NCBI RefSeq assembly: GCF_022376445.1
Contig: NW_025955677.1
Coordinates: 1 to 14,912 of the forward strand
Reading direction: 5' to 3'
Source: Fomitopsis serialis
Lineage: Eukaryota > Basidiomycota > Agaricomycetes > Polyporales > Fomitopsidaceae
Length of the DNA stretch: 14,912 nucleotides
The position numbers were made by a program, and so were the translations under genes. Of the stretch, positions 6,643-14,551 are shown in pieces. The notes under the pieces were generated by a model. The model searched no databases and was not told where the DNA came from. It saw nothing but the letters and a program-made list of their open reading frames with translations. How positions within the stretch are numbered: position 1 is the stretch's first letter; each line of letters begins with the position of its first letter.

Positions 6643-8385
6643 ATGTCTCGCTTTGCCATCGCCCGCACTCCTCTCCCATCCTCCCACTCCCCTCCTCGCC
6701 GAAACTCGTCGACTCTTCTCTGAACGACCCGAGTTGCAGGAAGCCCCGACACCCGCGTAAACTGGAGGATGGTCCAGCACCTTCCTGATCCCGACACCAG
6801 CTCATCGACCTCGCCTACCCCCCTGTCGAGATTCCCCTCACGAACGCGGAACAACACGACCCTCGACGCATTGGTCGGCGTGTACGACGCCATAACCGAG
6901 GTCACGATGAGGAGACATCTACGTCAGGACATCGTGGCCGAGTTCTTAGCGTACGACGAGACGCGTCGGTGCGCTCACCGCGGCTCTGAAACGTTGGAGC
7001 ACACCGTTTCCCGGAGCTCCTCGCACACAACGATCCTGACGCACGCGCCCACGAACCTTGTGTACCCCGGAAGGGACGTGACCCGTGACGACCTCGTCCC
7101 CGAAGCAGCACGAGCCCTCATCGACAATAGAACCGTGTGCTTCCTGGGGTGCAACAACGAGCAGCGACATCGGTCCTGATTGTTTCCTGTATACCTGCCC
7201 AAGTGCCGACGTACGGCCCCGGGCCATACGAACCGTGCATGTCCCCAGGTGGGACCAGCGACGACGCACGGTCGACGTCTTTCCGAGATCCTCGCTGCCG
7301 ACATCCTTTCCGAATCGCACCTCGTCCGGCTTACCAACGCCGCTCAACGAGGAGCACGACAACTCGCCGAAGAAACCGACGAGAATAACCTCGCAGAACC
7401 GTATTCCCTTCGACAGCGCACCTCTCGTCGTCGTCGACACCTCCCTCATCTCCCTACCCGACGGCTCGATATTACGCCGTAGCTCGAGGCCGACTTCCGG
7501 GGATCTACCGGATAGGTACGCACGCGATCCTGAGCCGATTGTACCGTTCCGGAACGAGGAATGGTATTCGATACCTGGGTGGAGGCCGAGAACTATATGC
7601 ATGATGGCATATAGGTCCGTTCTACGACGAGGACTACGATGAGACGAACCCCGACGGAGGACTTCGCGGAATCCTACCATCGGACCTCGTCGCACGACCT
7701 ATACGTATCCCTACGCCACCGCACATCTGCGTCGACCTCAAGGAATCCCTCCACCCGACCCCTATCACGCATCGTTTCGCCTCCTACGTCGCAGTCGGAG
7801 GAGGACTTCCATATCGAACCTACGCGCGCAGAACTGGCGGATGCGCCGCCCAGGTACTCCCAACCTCCAGCGTACTCCGAAGAAGAACCCCTCGCTGCAC
7901 CAACACCTCGACCCTCTTCTTCGTCGTCATCCATGAATACCGACGGCTTCTTCGCGCTTGAGGCCCACTTCTCGCGCAACAACGAGAAGAGGTCCGCGAG
8001 CATCTACGTCCACAATGCAGAAGAACTCGTCGATCAAATCTTCGGTCGACGAATCCTACAAGTCGTTTACGGTCCAGATGGGGAAGTCGTAGGGTATTGG
8101 TTGGTATCAACAGCGACGATCCCAATCGCACCTTCCTTACCCCTCGGAAGTACCACCGGCCGTCGCGCTCGAAACACCAACGCCGCCATCTACAGAATCC
8201 GTGCCAACAGACGATCGGCAAGTATACCTCATGTCGGATCTCTTCAGGTGCTGGTCGAGTCCAACGAGGAGTCTCACTCGGTTGAAGACCAACCTTCGAG
8301 TCGAGTACCCTCTCCTTGGGACTTCAACGGCGACATCAACGACATGTATGCGGACGGTAACGACGGGAGACGAACAAGATCCTGA
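6643..8385 (+). pseudogene. Third coding region of the retrotransposon, unrecognised, broken
   Basis: About 1.74 kb lies between the likely Pol stop (6618) and the polypurine tract. An ATG at 6643 starts MSRFAIARTPLPSSHSPP. From there protein-like sequence continues but switches frame several times, and frame choice between 6700 and 7640 is uncertain. Readable stretches include LIDLAYPPVEIPLTNAEQ, LVPEAARALIDNRTVCFLG and LVVVDTSLISLPDGSILRR. The final 248 codons are intact and are listed separately. The composition is rich in Ser, Pro and Arg. I see no signal peptide, no transmembrane segment and no known domain, so there is no support for calling it an envelope gene. It occupies the env position and might be a captured host gene or a lineage-specific accessory ORF. 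Confidence 0.5.
7639..8385 (+). CDS. Intact 248-codon part of the third retrotransposon ORF, with two PPxY motifs
   Basis: The frame opens at the ATG at 7639, whose first bases overlap the stop of the preceding frame (ATGA, 7639-7642), and closes at 8383-8385, about 30 nt before the polypurine tract. Residues 1-65 are Ser/Thr/Arg-rich. PPRY (residues 70-73) and PPAY (76-79) are followed by an acidic SEEE and a poly-Ser stretch. Residues about 104-165 look folded, with FFALEAHFSRNNEKR, AEELVDQIFGRRILQVVYG and VVGYWLV. The tail is acidic and basic by turns. PPxY motifs bind WW domains, for example in Rsp5/Nedd4 ubiquitin ligases. No function can be assigned. The true start may lie upstream, since this is probably the C-terminal part of a longer protein. 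Confidence 0.5.
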   Translation: MRRTPTEDFAESYHRTSSHDLYVSLRHRTSASTSRNPSTRPLSRIVSPPTSQSEEDFHIEPTRAELADAPPRYSQPPAYSEEEPLAAPTPRPSSSSSSMNTDGFFALEAHFSRNNEKRSASIYVHNAEELVDQIFGRRILQVVYGPDGEVVGYWLVSTATIPIAPSLPLGSTTGRRARNTNAAIYRIRANRRSASIPHVGSLQVLVESNEESHSVEDQPSSRVPSPWDFNGDINDMYADGNDGRRTRS

Positions 8386-8415
8386 GGCTTAGTGGTCAAC
8401 GCGGACGTCGACCAT

Positions 8416-8424
8416 AGGAAGGGG
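8416..8424 (+). other. Polypurine tract
   Basis: AGGAAGGGG ends four bases (CTTA) before the TG of the 3' LTR. This is the expected place and composition for the RNase H-resistant primer of plus-strand synthesis. It is short, and the four-base gap is slightly unusual. Confidence 0.7.
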
Positions 8425-8428
8425 CTTA

Positions 8429-8860
8429 TGTTACAAGTCGCCATGTTACGTACATTTTCATTTCTTTTACTTGTTATCTCTAACCACCTCACGTGCATGA
8501 GGACCGGTTATGTACTATACCGCACCCGGACTATCATGTGATAGCTGAACCCTGCTGACTGTTTCTTCGTCATGATTACCACTTCCTTCGTCAGCGATGA
8601 CATATCCTGACTCATGCTTACTATACGTCTTGACTCAGACTCGTTCTTGTATATATACCTGTACAGTAGAGGTCGGACTCTTCAGTTCGACCTGGTTAGC
8701 AATCGACGCTAGCTTTCTCATACCGCTACCGCTTCGGAACTCGACTAGGACGAAGGGACTTGCGTCCTTCCTAGGTCTAAGAACAGAACCTCTTCTTCGA
8801 AGTTAGTAGCCTTGCAAGCTTGTGGCTTGTAGTGTTCCACTCGCCTAGCTTCGCGTAACA
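8429..8860 (+). repeat. 3' LTR
   Basis: 432 bp with the same TGTTAC and GTAACA ends as the 5' copy. The TATA box lies at about 8651-8657, and the predicted R start at 8684 (AGTTCGACCT, 8684-8693). Relative to the 5' LTR one of three TGACTCA motifs is lost (TGACTGT here); the other two remain at 8608-8614 and 8631-8637. Several differences are C/T or G/A transitions. Confidence 0.95.
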
Positions 8861-9562
8861 GGCACCCAACTGGCTGCTAAGCAATCCCGCCATCTCTAAC
8901 CCTTTATAGTTTCGTCGACCATGTCCCGTTGGGCAGTTGGAGTGCGATCGGGGAATCGAAGGGTTCGAAGGTTCAATGAGTGGTGGTGGGCTGTGAATGC
9001 ACGGGCGTTATTTATGTTCAGGGGATCGCGGCATTACGGAGGCAGTATATCTAGACATGTCAAAGCCGGGCTGTATGCGTCTCCGTGACCTTGTCGAGGT
9101 AAGTTAGGTGGCGACGTTCACTAGTCGGTTGGTTCTGAAAACACACATCAGTGTTTACCTCTGCGTTCGAATCCTGCCTCAGTATCAAGGCTGATTAATG
9201 ACGTCAAGGACATCGCTCCCTTCGCTCCCTTCCGCATCCAAGGTCGCGGCTTCGCGTCTCTTCGTGTGCGGACAGATCATACGAGGCGCTACCTGTCAAA
9301 GTGAGACGATTGCTGTGTGACGCGGCGCTGTATCATGTCCTGCACCTCCGAGACACGTGTGTCGCGTTTGAATGCACGCGCATCAAAGCGCCAGAAACGT
9401 CGCGTCAAAGTCGGTGGCAGGGCTCACATGGGGCCTGTTGCTCCTGCGGCCTTCCCCACGTCGGCCACCATGCAGCGAGAAGGCATCGCCTAGCATCGAA
9501 CCCACTCCTCTCAGACCGGAACATGTGACGTACAGAGACGCGGTGGTAAAACACCGTTCGTT
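8861..9562 (+). other. Intergenic region between the retrotransposon and the first cerato-platanin gene
   Basis: No convincing gene is visible in these 700 nt; short frames lack codon structure or start context. Around 9117-9174 there is a tRNA-like pattern (an A-box-like AGTCGGTTGG and GTTCGAATCC) that does not fold into a cloverleaf. CCCCAC at 9454-9459, a CreA/Mig1-type site on the reverse strand, lies about 230 bp upstream of the cerato-platanin ATG; as a single hit it is weak evidence. Confidence 0.5.
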
Positions 9563-9598
9563 TGCACTGTGCAGTGCACGAGTCGGAGGGTATATAAA
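9563..9598 (+). promoter_or_regulatory. Promoter of the first cerato-platanin gene: inverted repeat plus TATA box
   Basis: TATATAAA at 9591-9598 lies 99 bp upstream of the ATG. Twelve bases before it is a perfect 7-bp inverted repeat, TGCACTG and CAGTGCA, with a 2-base spacer (9563-9578). It could bind a dimeric regulator. Confidence 0.55.
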
Positions 9599-9689
9599 CT
9601 TGCCCCAGAGCTCATAAGGGACTGTTCAGCCATTCGCCTGATCACCGTCGACCACTCACCTTCACTTCTGAGCAACGCCGCCTACCGTG

Positions 9690-10106
9690 ATGCGTTTCTC
9701 CATTCTCTCCTCGATTGCCGCGCTCTCCGTGAGCACCCTCGCATTTGCTCAGATCACGCCTCCTATATACGAGGAAACCTCGTTCAGTTCCAAGTACACC
9801 GATACTGATGCATCCGTCGACATCCTCACCTGCGGCTCTCAGCTCGCTGCTGAAGGGTACACCACCGTCGGTGCTATCCCCGGTAACATCGCCGGGTTCG
9901 CCAACATCACCAGCACAGACTCTTCCCTCTGCGGGCAATGTTACACCCTGGAGTACGCGGGGGCGTTCCTCACCATTCGTGTCGTGGACACGGCGGAGAC
10001 CGGCTTCGTGACCACGAAGGGCGCATATGAGACTCTGACGGGAAACCAAACGCCGATCCCTCCTAGTGTTGATGCTCGGGTTTTGGAGGGTCCTACTAGC
10101 TGCTGA
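9690..10106 (+). CDS. Secreted cerato-platanin family protein, copy 1
   Basis: 138 aa in one exon. The ATG at 9690 is chosen over the GTG one codon earlier because fungal nuclear genes start with ATG. MRFSILSSIAALSVSTLAFA is a typical signal peptide, probably cut before Gln21. The mature part has exactly four Cys in the family pattern: LTCG, then LCGQC (CxxC), then a final Cys at the C-terminus, matching the two disulfides of cerato-platanins. Other family hallmarks are ASVDILTCGSQLAAEGY, AIPGNIAGFANI and LTIRVVDTAETGF. Cerato-platanins are small secreted fungal proteins of a double-psi beta-barrel fold that bind chitin oligomers, act at the cell wall or at surfaces, and in plant-associated fungi can elicit plant defence. 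The exact role here is unknown. The gene is intact. Confidence 0.92.
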   Translation: MRFSILSSIAALSVSTLAFAQITPPIYEETSFSSKYTDTDASVDILTCGSQLAAEGYTTVGAIPGNIAGFANITSTDSSLCGQCYTLEYAGAFLTIRVVDTAETGFVTTKGAYETLTGNQTPIPPSVDARVLEGPTSC

Positions 10107-11198
10107 AGCTTACAGCGCTGCAGGTGAGTACACCGAGAATACCAGACTTCCGGATATCTCTGAGCCGCTTCATGTTACAGCACTGCCTATAAATATAAGT
10201 ACAGCCTAGACACAAATCACAGTTAATTAGGAATGTGACGTACAGGGAGCTCCGAGTCGAGATCTGATTTATATGGTGTTGAAGTCGGCCTTGACTCCCC
10301 TTGAGTCGATGCACAGCGTACAAATGAACGCAAAGCCTGGATCGCATATCTTCTAAGTTACGCCATGACCACGCAGAGCTGAGCCCAGTATAACAAGAAA
10401 GAAAGGGAACCAAACATATGATCCTCGAAGCTGTTTGACTCAAGCACGTCACCGGAGGACGATTGAGGAGCCTGAGCCTCCTCGTGGCTGAAGCTTCGCT
10501 GAAGTCGGAGTTCGATCTCAGATTATGAACGTACCAACCTGCGGCAGCCACTGGGCACTCTGTCAGGCCTCCACAACTCTTATACACTTCATGCGAAGCA
10601 CCGCGACAGTACTCGCTCAACATCGGGCACTAGTGTTACACTTTGCGCTTGCACTTCTTGCGCGTGACTGGTGAACACCGTTCCTGCGGAACATTCAATC
10701 GCCTTGTAAGCATACGCTGCAACCCAAACTCTTGCTCTGGACCACGACTTCGGCGCCGTCTTCACGGAAATAGCCTGCGATTATGGACAGCTGGATTCTA
10801 GTAGCATCAGCCTTTCTCAACGGCTTTGGGCAACCTCACGCAGAGACACCGCGTAGCGGACGTAGTGCCGCTGGCAGCGCGTTCGGATTCTCGGAATACG
10901 CTATGAGCCGCGATCACGTTTCAATGAAATGTATTGACTCGGTCATGGTCCAGGCTAAGTACCTCTTGCGTAAAGCAGCCATCCCTAGGCCAGGTGCCTC
11001 ACCCTTCTGTCAATTTTTGCATTAGCCTCAGTCGAACGTTTGTCATGAAGTACCGTGGCGTCCCGCGCAAACGTTGAGCGCTGTGTTAGCGGCGCTCCTA
11101 ATGACAGCCAACGCACGCTCCCTAGTACGTCTTTGCATTCTTCACTCCTGCATGCATATCATATCGTGATGGCAATGTAACCTTGTCGGCGTATTGCG
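10107..11198 (+). other. Intergenic region between the two cerato-platanin genes
   Basis: About 1.1 kb. A 175-codon minus-strand frame (10623-10096) and an 81-codon plus-strand frame (10783-11025) are open, but neither shows a signal peptide, known motif or convincing splice pattern, and I do not call them genes. A 13-base copy of a motif upstream of copy 1 (ATGTGACGTACAG) recurs at 10233-10245. Confidence 0.5.
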
Positions 11199-11235
11199 CG
11201 GGACCTGCGCGTCCCGGTTCAAGACACCATATAAG
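11199..11235 (+). promoter_or_regulatory. Promoter of the second cerato-platanin gene: inverted repeat plus TATA box
   Basis: TATAAG at 11230-11235 lies 87 bp upstream of the ATG. Thirteen bases before it ends a perfect 6-bp inverted repeat, CGGGAC and GTCCCG, around a 6-base spacer (11199-11216). The layout mirrors that of copy 1, though the repeat sequence differs. Confidence 0.5.
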
Positions 11236-11316
11236 CCTCGGTATGACAGCGCATCGACTATACCTACGACGCCGGGTAGCACACCTCGAAGCTCTCAGAG
11301 ATACTCAAGCACCACG

Positions 11317-11734
11317 ATGCATTTCTCCGCCCTCGTTGCTCTGGCTGCTCTCGTAGCGAGCCCATTCGCCCTCGCCCAGGCATCCGACACCGTATACGTC
11401 GTCTACGGCAACGGCCAACAGTTCGAGGACCCCACCGCATCCGTCGACACACTCACCTGCGGATCCGTCCTGGCAGCCGAGGGTACGCCCAGGTCGGAGA
11501 CATTCCCGGCAACCTCGCCGGGTTTGCCAACGTCACCAACGCAGACTCGCCGCTGTGCAGCCAATGCGTAGTGCTGGGCTGGCAGGGAAGGGACGTCACC
11601 GTGCGCATCGTCGACACATCCTCGGAAGGCGGATTCGTAGTCACTGAGGGACGTACGAGGAGCTGGTGGGCAGCGACACGGTTCTGCCGGGGATCTACCA
11701 AGCGCGAATTGTAGAGGGGCCGTACAGCTGCTGA
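11317..11734 (+). CDS. Secreted cerato-platanin family protein, copy 2; two single-base frame breaks as read
   Basis: The ATG at 11317 starts MHFSALVALAALVASPFALA, a signal peptide. The first frame runs to about 11483 and contains ASVDTLTCGSVLAAEG. The next part lies one frame over (11484 to about 11650) with DIPGNLAGFANVTNADSP, the CxxC (LCSQC) and VRIVDTSSEGGF. The last part lies one frame further (about 11651-11734), with LPGIYQARIVEGP and the terminal Cys. All four family Cys are therefore present. Each break sits at a GGG run (11481-11483 and 11648-11650) and is accounted for by one missing base. Allowing for these, the product would be 139 aa against 138 aa for copy 1, with similar sequence throughout. 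This is either a recent pseudogene or an intact gene with base-calling errors; I lean to the latter. Confidence 0.8.
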
Positions 11735-12078
11735 GGATGCGTCCGAAGGAATTGTGGCGCAGTCTCAGGCCTCGAAGACTGCCGGTGCTTGCGTGGTATG
11801 TCTGACTTACTGTGTTTGTCATATCAACGCTGAGCGATCATTTCCCAGTACGCATGCCGTATATGCCCCACGACATAGTGTACCTTAGTTGTATTGATTT
11901 GCATAATCAACTGCATCTATTCTTCGCTCAAGCCCGGAATGCTCGACTTCTGGCCCAGCAGCAGTGATATGCTGTTTGAGCCGATGCATTAACATCTTGT
12001 ACACGTGTACAACCTGCTTGTATATTACCGTCAACGTCCGTATCGAACAGTCTTTCTGTCAATTTCGTTCCTGTACGA
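11735..12078 (+). other. Convergent intergenic region with two palindromes
   Basis: 344 nt between the stop of cerato-platanin copy 2 (plus) and the stop of the amylase gene (minus); no gene is seen. It holds an inverted repeat TTGATT/AATCAA with a 5-base spacer (11894-11910) and a perfect 16-base palindrome TTGTACACGTGTACAA (11997-12012) with a CACGTG core. Both 3' ends and poly(A) sites must lie here. Confidence 0.6.
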
Positions 12079-14473
12079 TCAATGCCAGCTATCACTCTGC
12101 GTGACGCTCCCGCTCGCAGGCGTCGTGATATTGTTGTTCGGGTCGTCCTGCCACGTGACGTCCCCGTTATTCTTCGTGAGGTACTTGTACTCGATGGTCG
12201 TGCTCGGAGGCAGGTTCACCGTCACTGCGCCAGACAACGCGGAGATCAGTAGAGCGGAGTGATGAAGACGGCAGCTAACGTACGACTCCAGGGGTAGTTC
12301 GCAGAGGACAAGAGGAGCGCGTCACCGGTGGACCAGTTTTCAAGCGCGGCGACGGAGCCAGCGATGTACAGTTCTCTACAACGAGTAGGAGGGCGTAGCA
12401 TCAGGTTGAGAGACACCGATTATTGAGGGGATCCTCCACTAACCACCGTACACGGTATCATACTCCACCTCGAACGTCACCGCGACGGTGTCCGAGCTCG
12501 TCGAGTTCGTGCCACGAGCGCACTACAGTACGTCGTGTTGAACGCACTCGTCGGGAGGAGGATCTAGACACCACGGTCCGTCAGCCTCGCCACCTGACAG
12601 CAGAGCCCAGATACTCACGACAGGGTTCCCTCCGCTCCCGGTGACACTGACGCTCCCGCCGCTGCCCGCGGTGTACGTCGTGCACGTGAGAACGTCAATC
12701 AGTTCCGTGCCCGAGGAGTAGCCGGTCCCCGAGGAGACGTCCCATGCCGGCGTGCCGCTCGCGCCGACGTTGGTGAGGAGCGAGAGCATGGGGTACTTGG
12801 ATACTGCGAGGGTGTTGCCGCCTACCGACGGGAAGGTGACCTACAAACCGAGCGAGCAGAGCATCCAGTTGGATAGCGGGCGAAGCCATGAGATGTGATA
12901 GATGAGCCTGGGGGAGATGGGATGTACGTACGGCGGTGGAGAGATAGCTGCTGGAGGCGGCGATGGCGGCTTTGCGCGCTGCGTTGAGGATGCGGACGTG
13001 GTGCACGAGGGGCTTGTCCTCTATTACGTACCCTGAAAGCCAGAGGCTAGGAGCAGACATGATTAGAATAAGGGGAAGACGCGGCGTGGGGGCGAGGGAG
13101 CGACGCACGCTTCGCGGTTGTAGGGATCGTTGCTACCGGTATAGCCTTGTTCCTGACCTATGCGGCTCCAGTCAGACTACACAGGTCAAACATGCTACGA
13201 CGGTGGTGCGTCCGACGTACCGTAATACAGGATGGGGATACCGTCTGCGATGAGCGGCCATGTCATCGCATTCTTCACCAACTAGAGAACGTCCAGTCAG
13301 CGCAAACGGAATTAGCATTTGGGACACTCACTCCTTGGTCTGTGGTTATGCTCTGGAAACGAGGGTTATCCTGGTTCTCGAGGAATGTGCCGACTGTGAA
13401 GAGTTGGTTCTCGTATGCGGACTGTGCCTGTTGTACAACATTGACGAGGTTCTGGAGTGAGCCGCTCGTCGACTCGAAGGCGGACGTGAGTTGGTAATAC
13501 GTCGGATAGTCCAACACCCCATCGAGAACCTCTGTGTAAATAAGCGCTCAATCGGAGACGTTCGGTGCGTGAGCAGTCAAATCCCTCACTGGTATAGGGC
13601 GCGACATAATTCACATCGCCCTCAAAGACTTCCCCGACGGCATACACACCCGCAGCCGTCTGGAAGTCCGGCCAGAAATCCTTCCTGACATGCTTCAAGG
13701 TGTCGATCCTGAAGCCGTCAACGCTGTAGTTGCTCCGCAGCTCCCCGACCCAGTTGTGGAAAAAGTCGATGACGCCATCGTCCTCGGTGTTGCAGTCCAC
13801 GAGCGGGACATTGCTGTCGCCGAGCCAGCACTGCTCGACGTTCGTCTGGTTGTTGTAGTCCGTGACCCAGCAGAAGGTGTGGAAGCTCGACTCCGCGTTG
13901 AAGGGCGTGAGGGTGGAGTAGTCCGGCGGGAGCGTGTTCGCGGCCATGTGGTTTACGACGATGTCGACCATCAGGTACATCCCGCGGTCGTGCAGGGCTG
14001 TGGCGAGATTATTCAAATCGGACGCGGTGCCGAAGTGCTCATTTAATGCGTTCTGGTCCACAGTCCAATACCTGGCGGTGTACAAGGGAAGTGAGCGGAT
14101 TGAAGGGGTGTGTGAAGAACGCATTACCCGAAGTAGGAGTAGCCATCACCGGTGCTGCCCTCGAGGTTGGCAACGATGGGTGAGATCCAAATGGCGTCGA
14201 AACCCATGTATTGGATGTAATCGAGCTGGTTGATGACCCCCTGCCATGAACCGCCGCAATAGATGCGGTCTTCGGTGTCGCATGTTGGCGAGGAGCCATC
14301 AGAGGTAGCAAAACGGTCCGTTACAAGCTGAAATACAGAATCCAAGACATTAGAAGTGTTGCAGTGCAAAGCGAGAAACATACCTGGTAGATCGACCTTT
14401 GCTGCCACTCTGCCGGAGTTGCAGCGAGCGCGGAGGCTGCCAACGCACAAGCTGCGAGAACGCTGCCTAACAT
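12079..14473 (-). CDS. Secreted alpha-amylase, GH13 with C-terminal CBM20 starch-binding domain
   Basis: Hydrolyses internal alpha-1,4 bonds of starch outside the cell. There are 11 exons: 14473-14384, 14327-14128, 14071-13590, 13531-13332, 13281-13221, 13157-13109, 13046-12932, 12840-12619, 12563-12444, 12375-12284 and 12224-12079. The ten introns are 50-91 nt and all GT-AG. The product is about 592 aa. MLGSVLAACALAASALA is a signal peptide. GH13 regions: DIVVNH (residues 133-138); GFRIDTLKH with nucleophile Asp220; GEVFEGD with acid/base Glu244; FLENQDN with Asp312. Residue 311 is Gln where characterised amylases such as TAKA-amylase have His. DGIPILYYGQEQGY and LWLSGYV are also typical. 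Domain C spans about 400-475. CBM20 (about 501-592) has VTFEVEYDTVYG, ENW (Trp528) and TWQDDPN (Trp569), matching the known starch-binding Trp. Two single missing bases break the frame near 12512 and 12370, both around CBM20; every other splice junction keeps phase. Confidence 0.92.
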
Positions 14474-14543
14474 GTCAGCCACTCGAAGTGCAGTCCAAGC
14501 TAACAATGAGGTTCCCGAGCTTTGTGTGGGCTGGGTGCTGCGC

Positions 14544-14551
14544 TTTATATA
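14544..14551 (-). promoter_or_regulatory. TATA box of the amylase gene
   Basis: TATATAAA on the minus strand lies about 70 bp upstream of the ATG at 14473. In-frame upstream ATGs exist (from 14644), but the TATA box falls between them and 14473, and the signal peptide starts at 14473, so 14473 is the preferred start. Confidence 0.6.

Larger units (their letters stand above)
862..8860 (+). mobile_element. LTR retrotransposon, Ty3/gypsy superfamily, chromovirus, apparently self-primed
   Basis: Two near-identical LTRs begin TGTTAC and end GTAACA. They enclose a primer-binding site, a Gag with a zinc knuckle, and Pol in the order protease, RT, RNase H, integrase, chromodomain; a polypurine tract precedes the 3' LTR. 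Integrase after RNase H marks Ty3/gypsy, and the chromodomain marks a chromovirus. Total length is 7999 bp. By eye the LTRs differ at about 14-15 substitutions and about seven small indels, so this is not a fresh insertion unless base-calling errors inflate the count. No perfect target duplication is seen: the flanking pentamers are GCTAC (857-861) and GGCAC (8861-8865). Coding regions carry many frameshifts but few clear nonsense changes. It could not move autonomously as read. Confidence 0.95.

Noticed and set aside
6946..7695. A 249-codon open frame on the minus strand inside the third ORF region
   Set aside because: It has the codon phase of plus-strand coding sequence, where codons complementary to stops are rare, and shows no motif or start context. 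A shadow is more likely.
6643..8385. Calling the third ORF an envelope gene (an errantivirus-like retrovirus)
   Set aside because: No signal peptide, transmembrane helix or cleavage site can be seen in any frame.
9100..9190. A tRNA-like pattern (A-box-like AGTCGGTTGG and B-box-like GTTCGAATCC, with a hairpin between)
   Set aside because: The T-arm and acceptor stem do not pair and the anticodon loop has the wrong size. At most it is a decayed or chance match.
10096..10623. A 175-codon minus-strand open frame between the cerato-platanin genes
   Set aside because: No family motif, signal peptide or codon structure; several Cys but no regular pattern.
12005..12262. An 85-codon plus-strand frame opposite the end of the amylase gene
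   Set aside because: It overlaps the last amylase exon and intron in antisense and has no protein-like features of its own.
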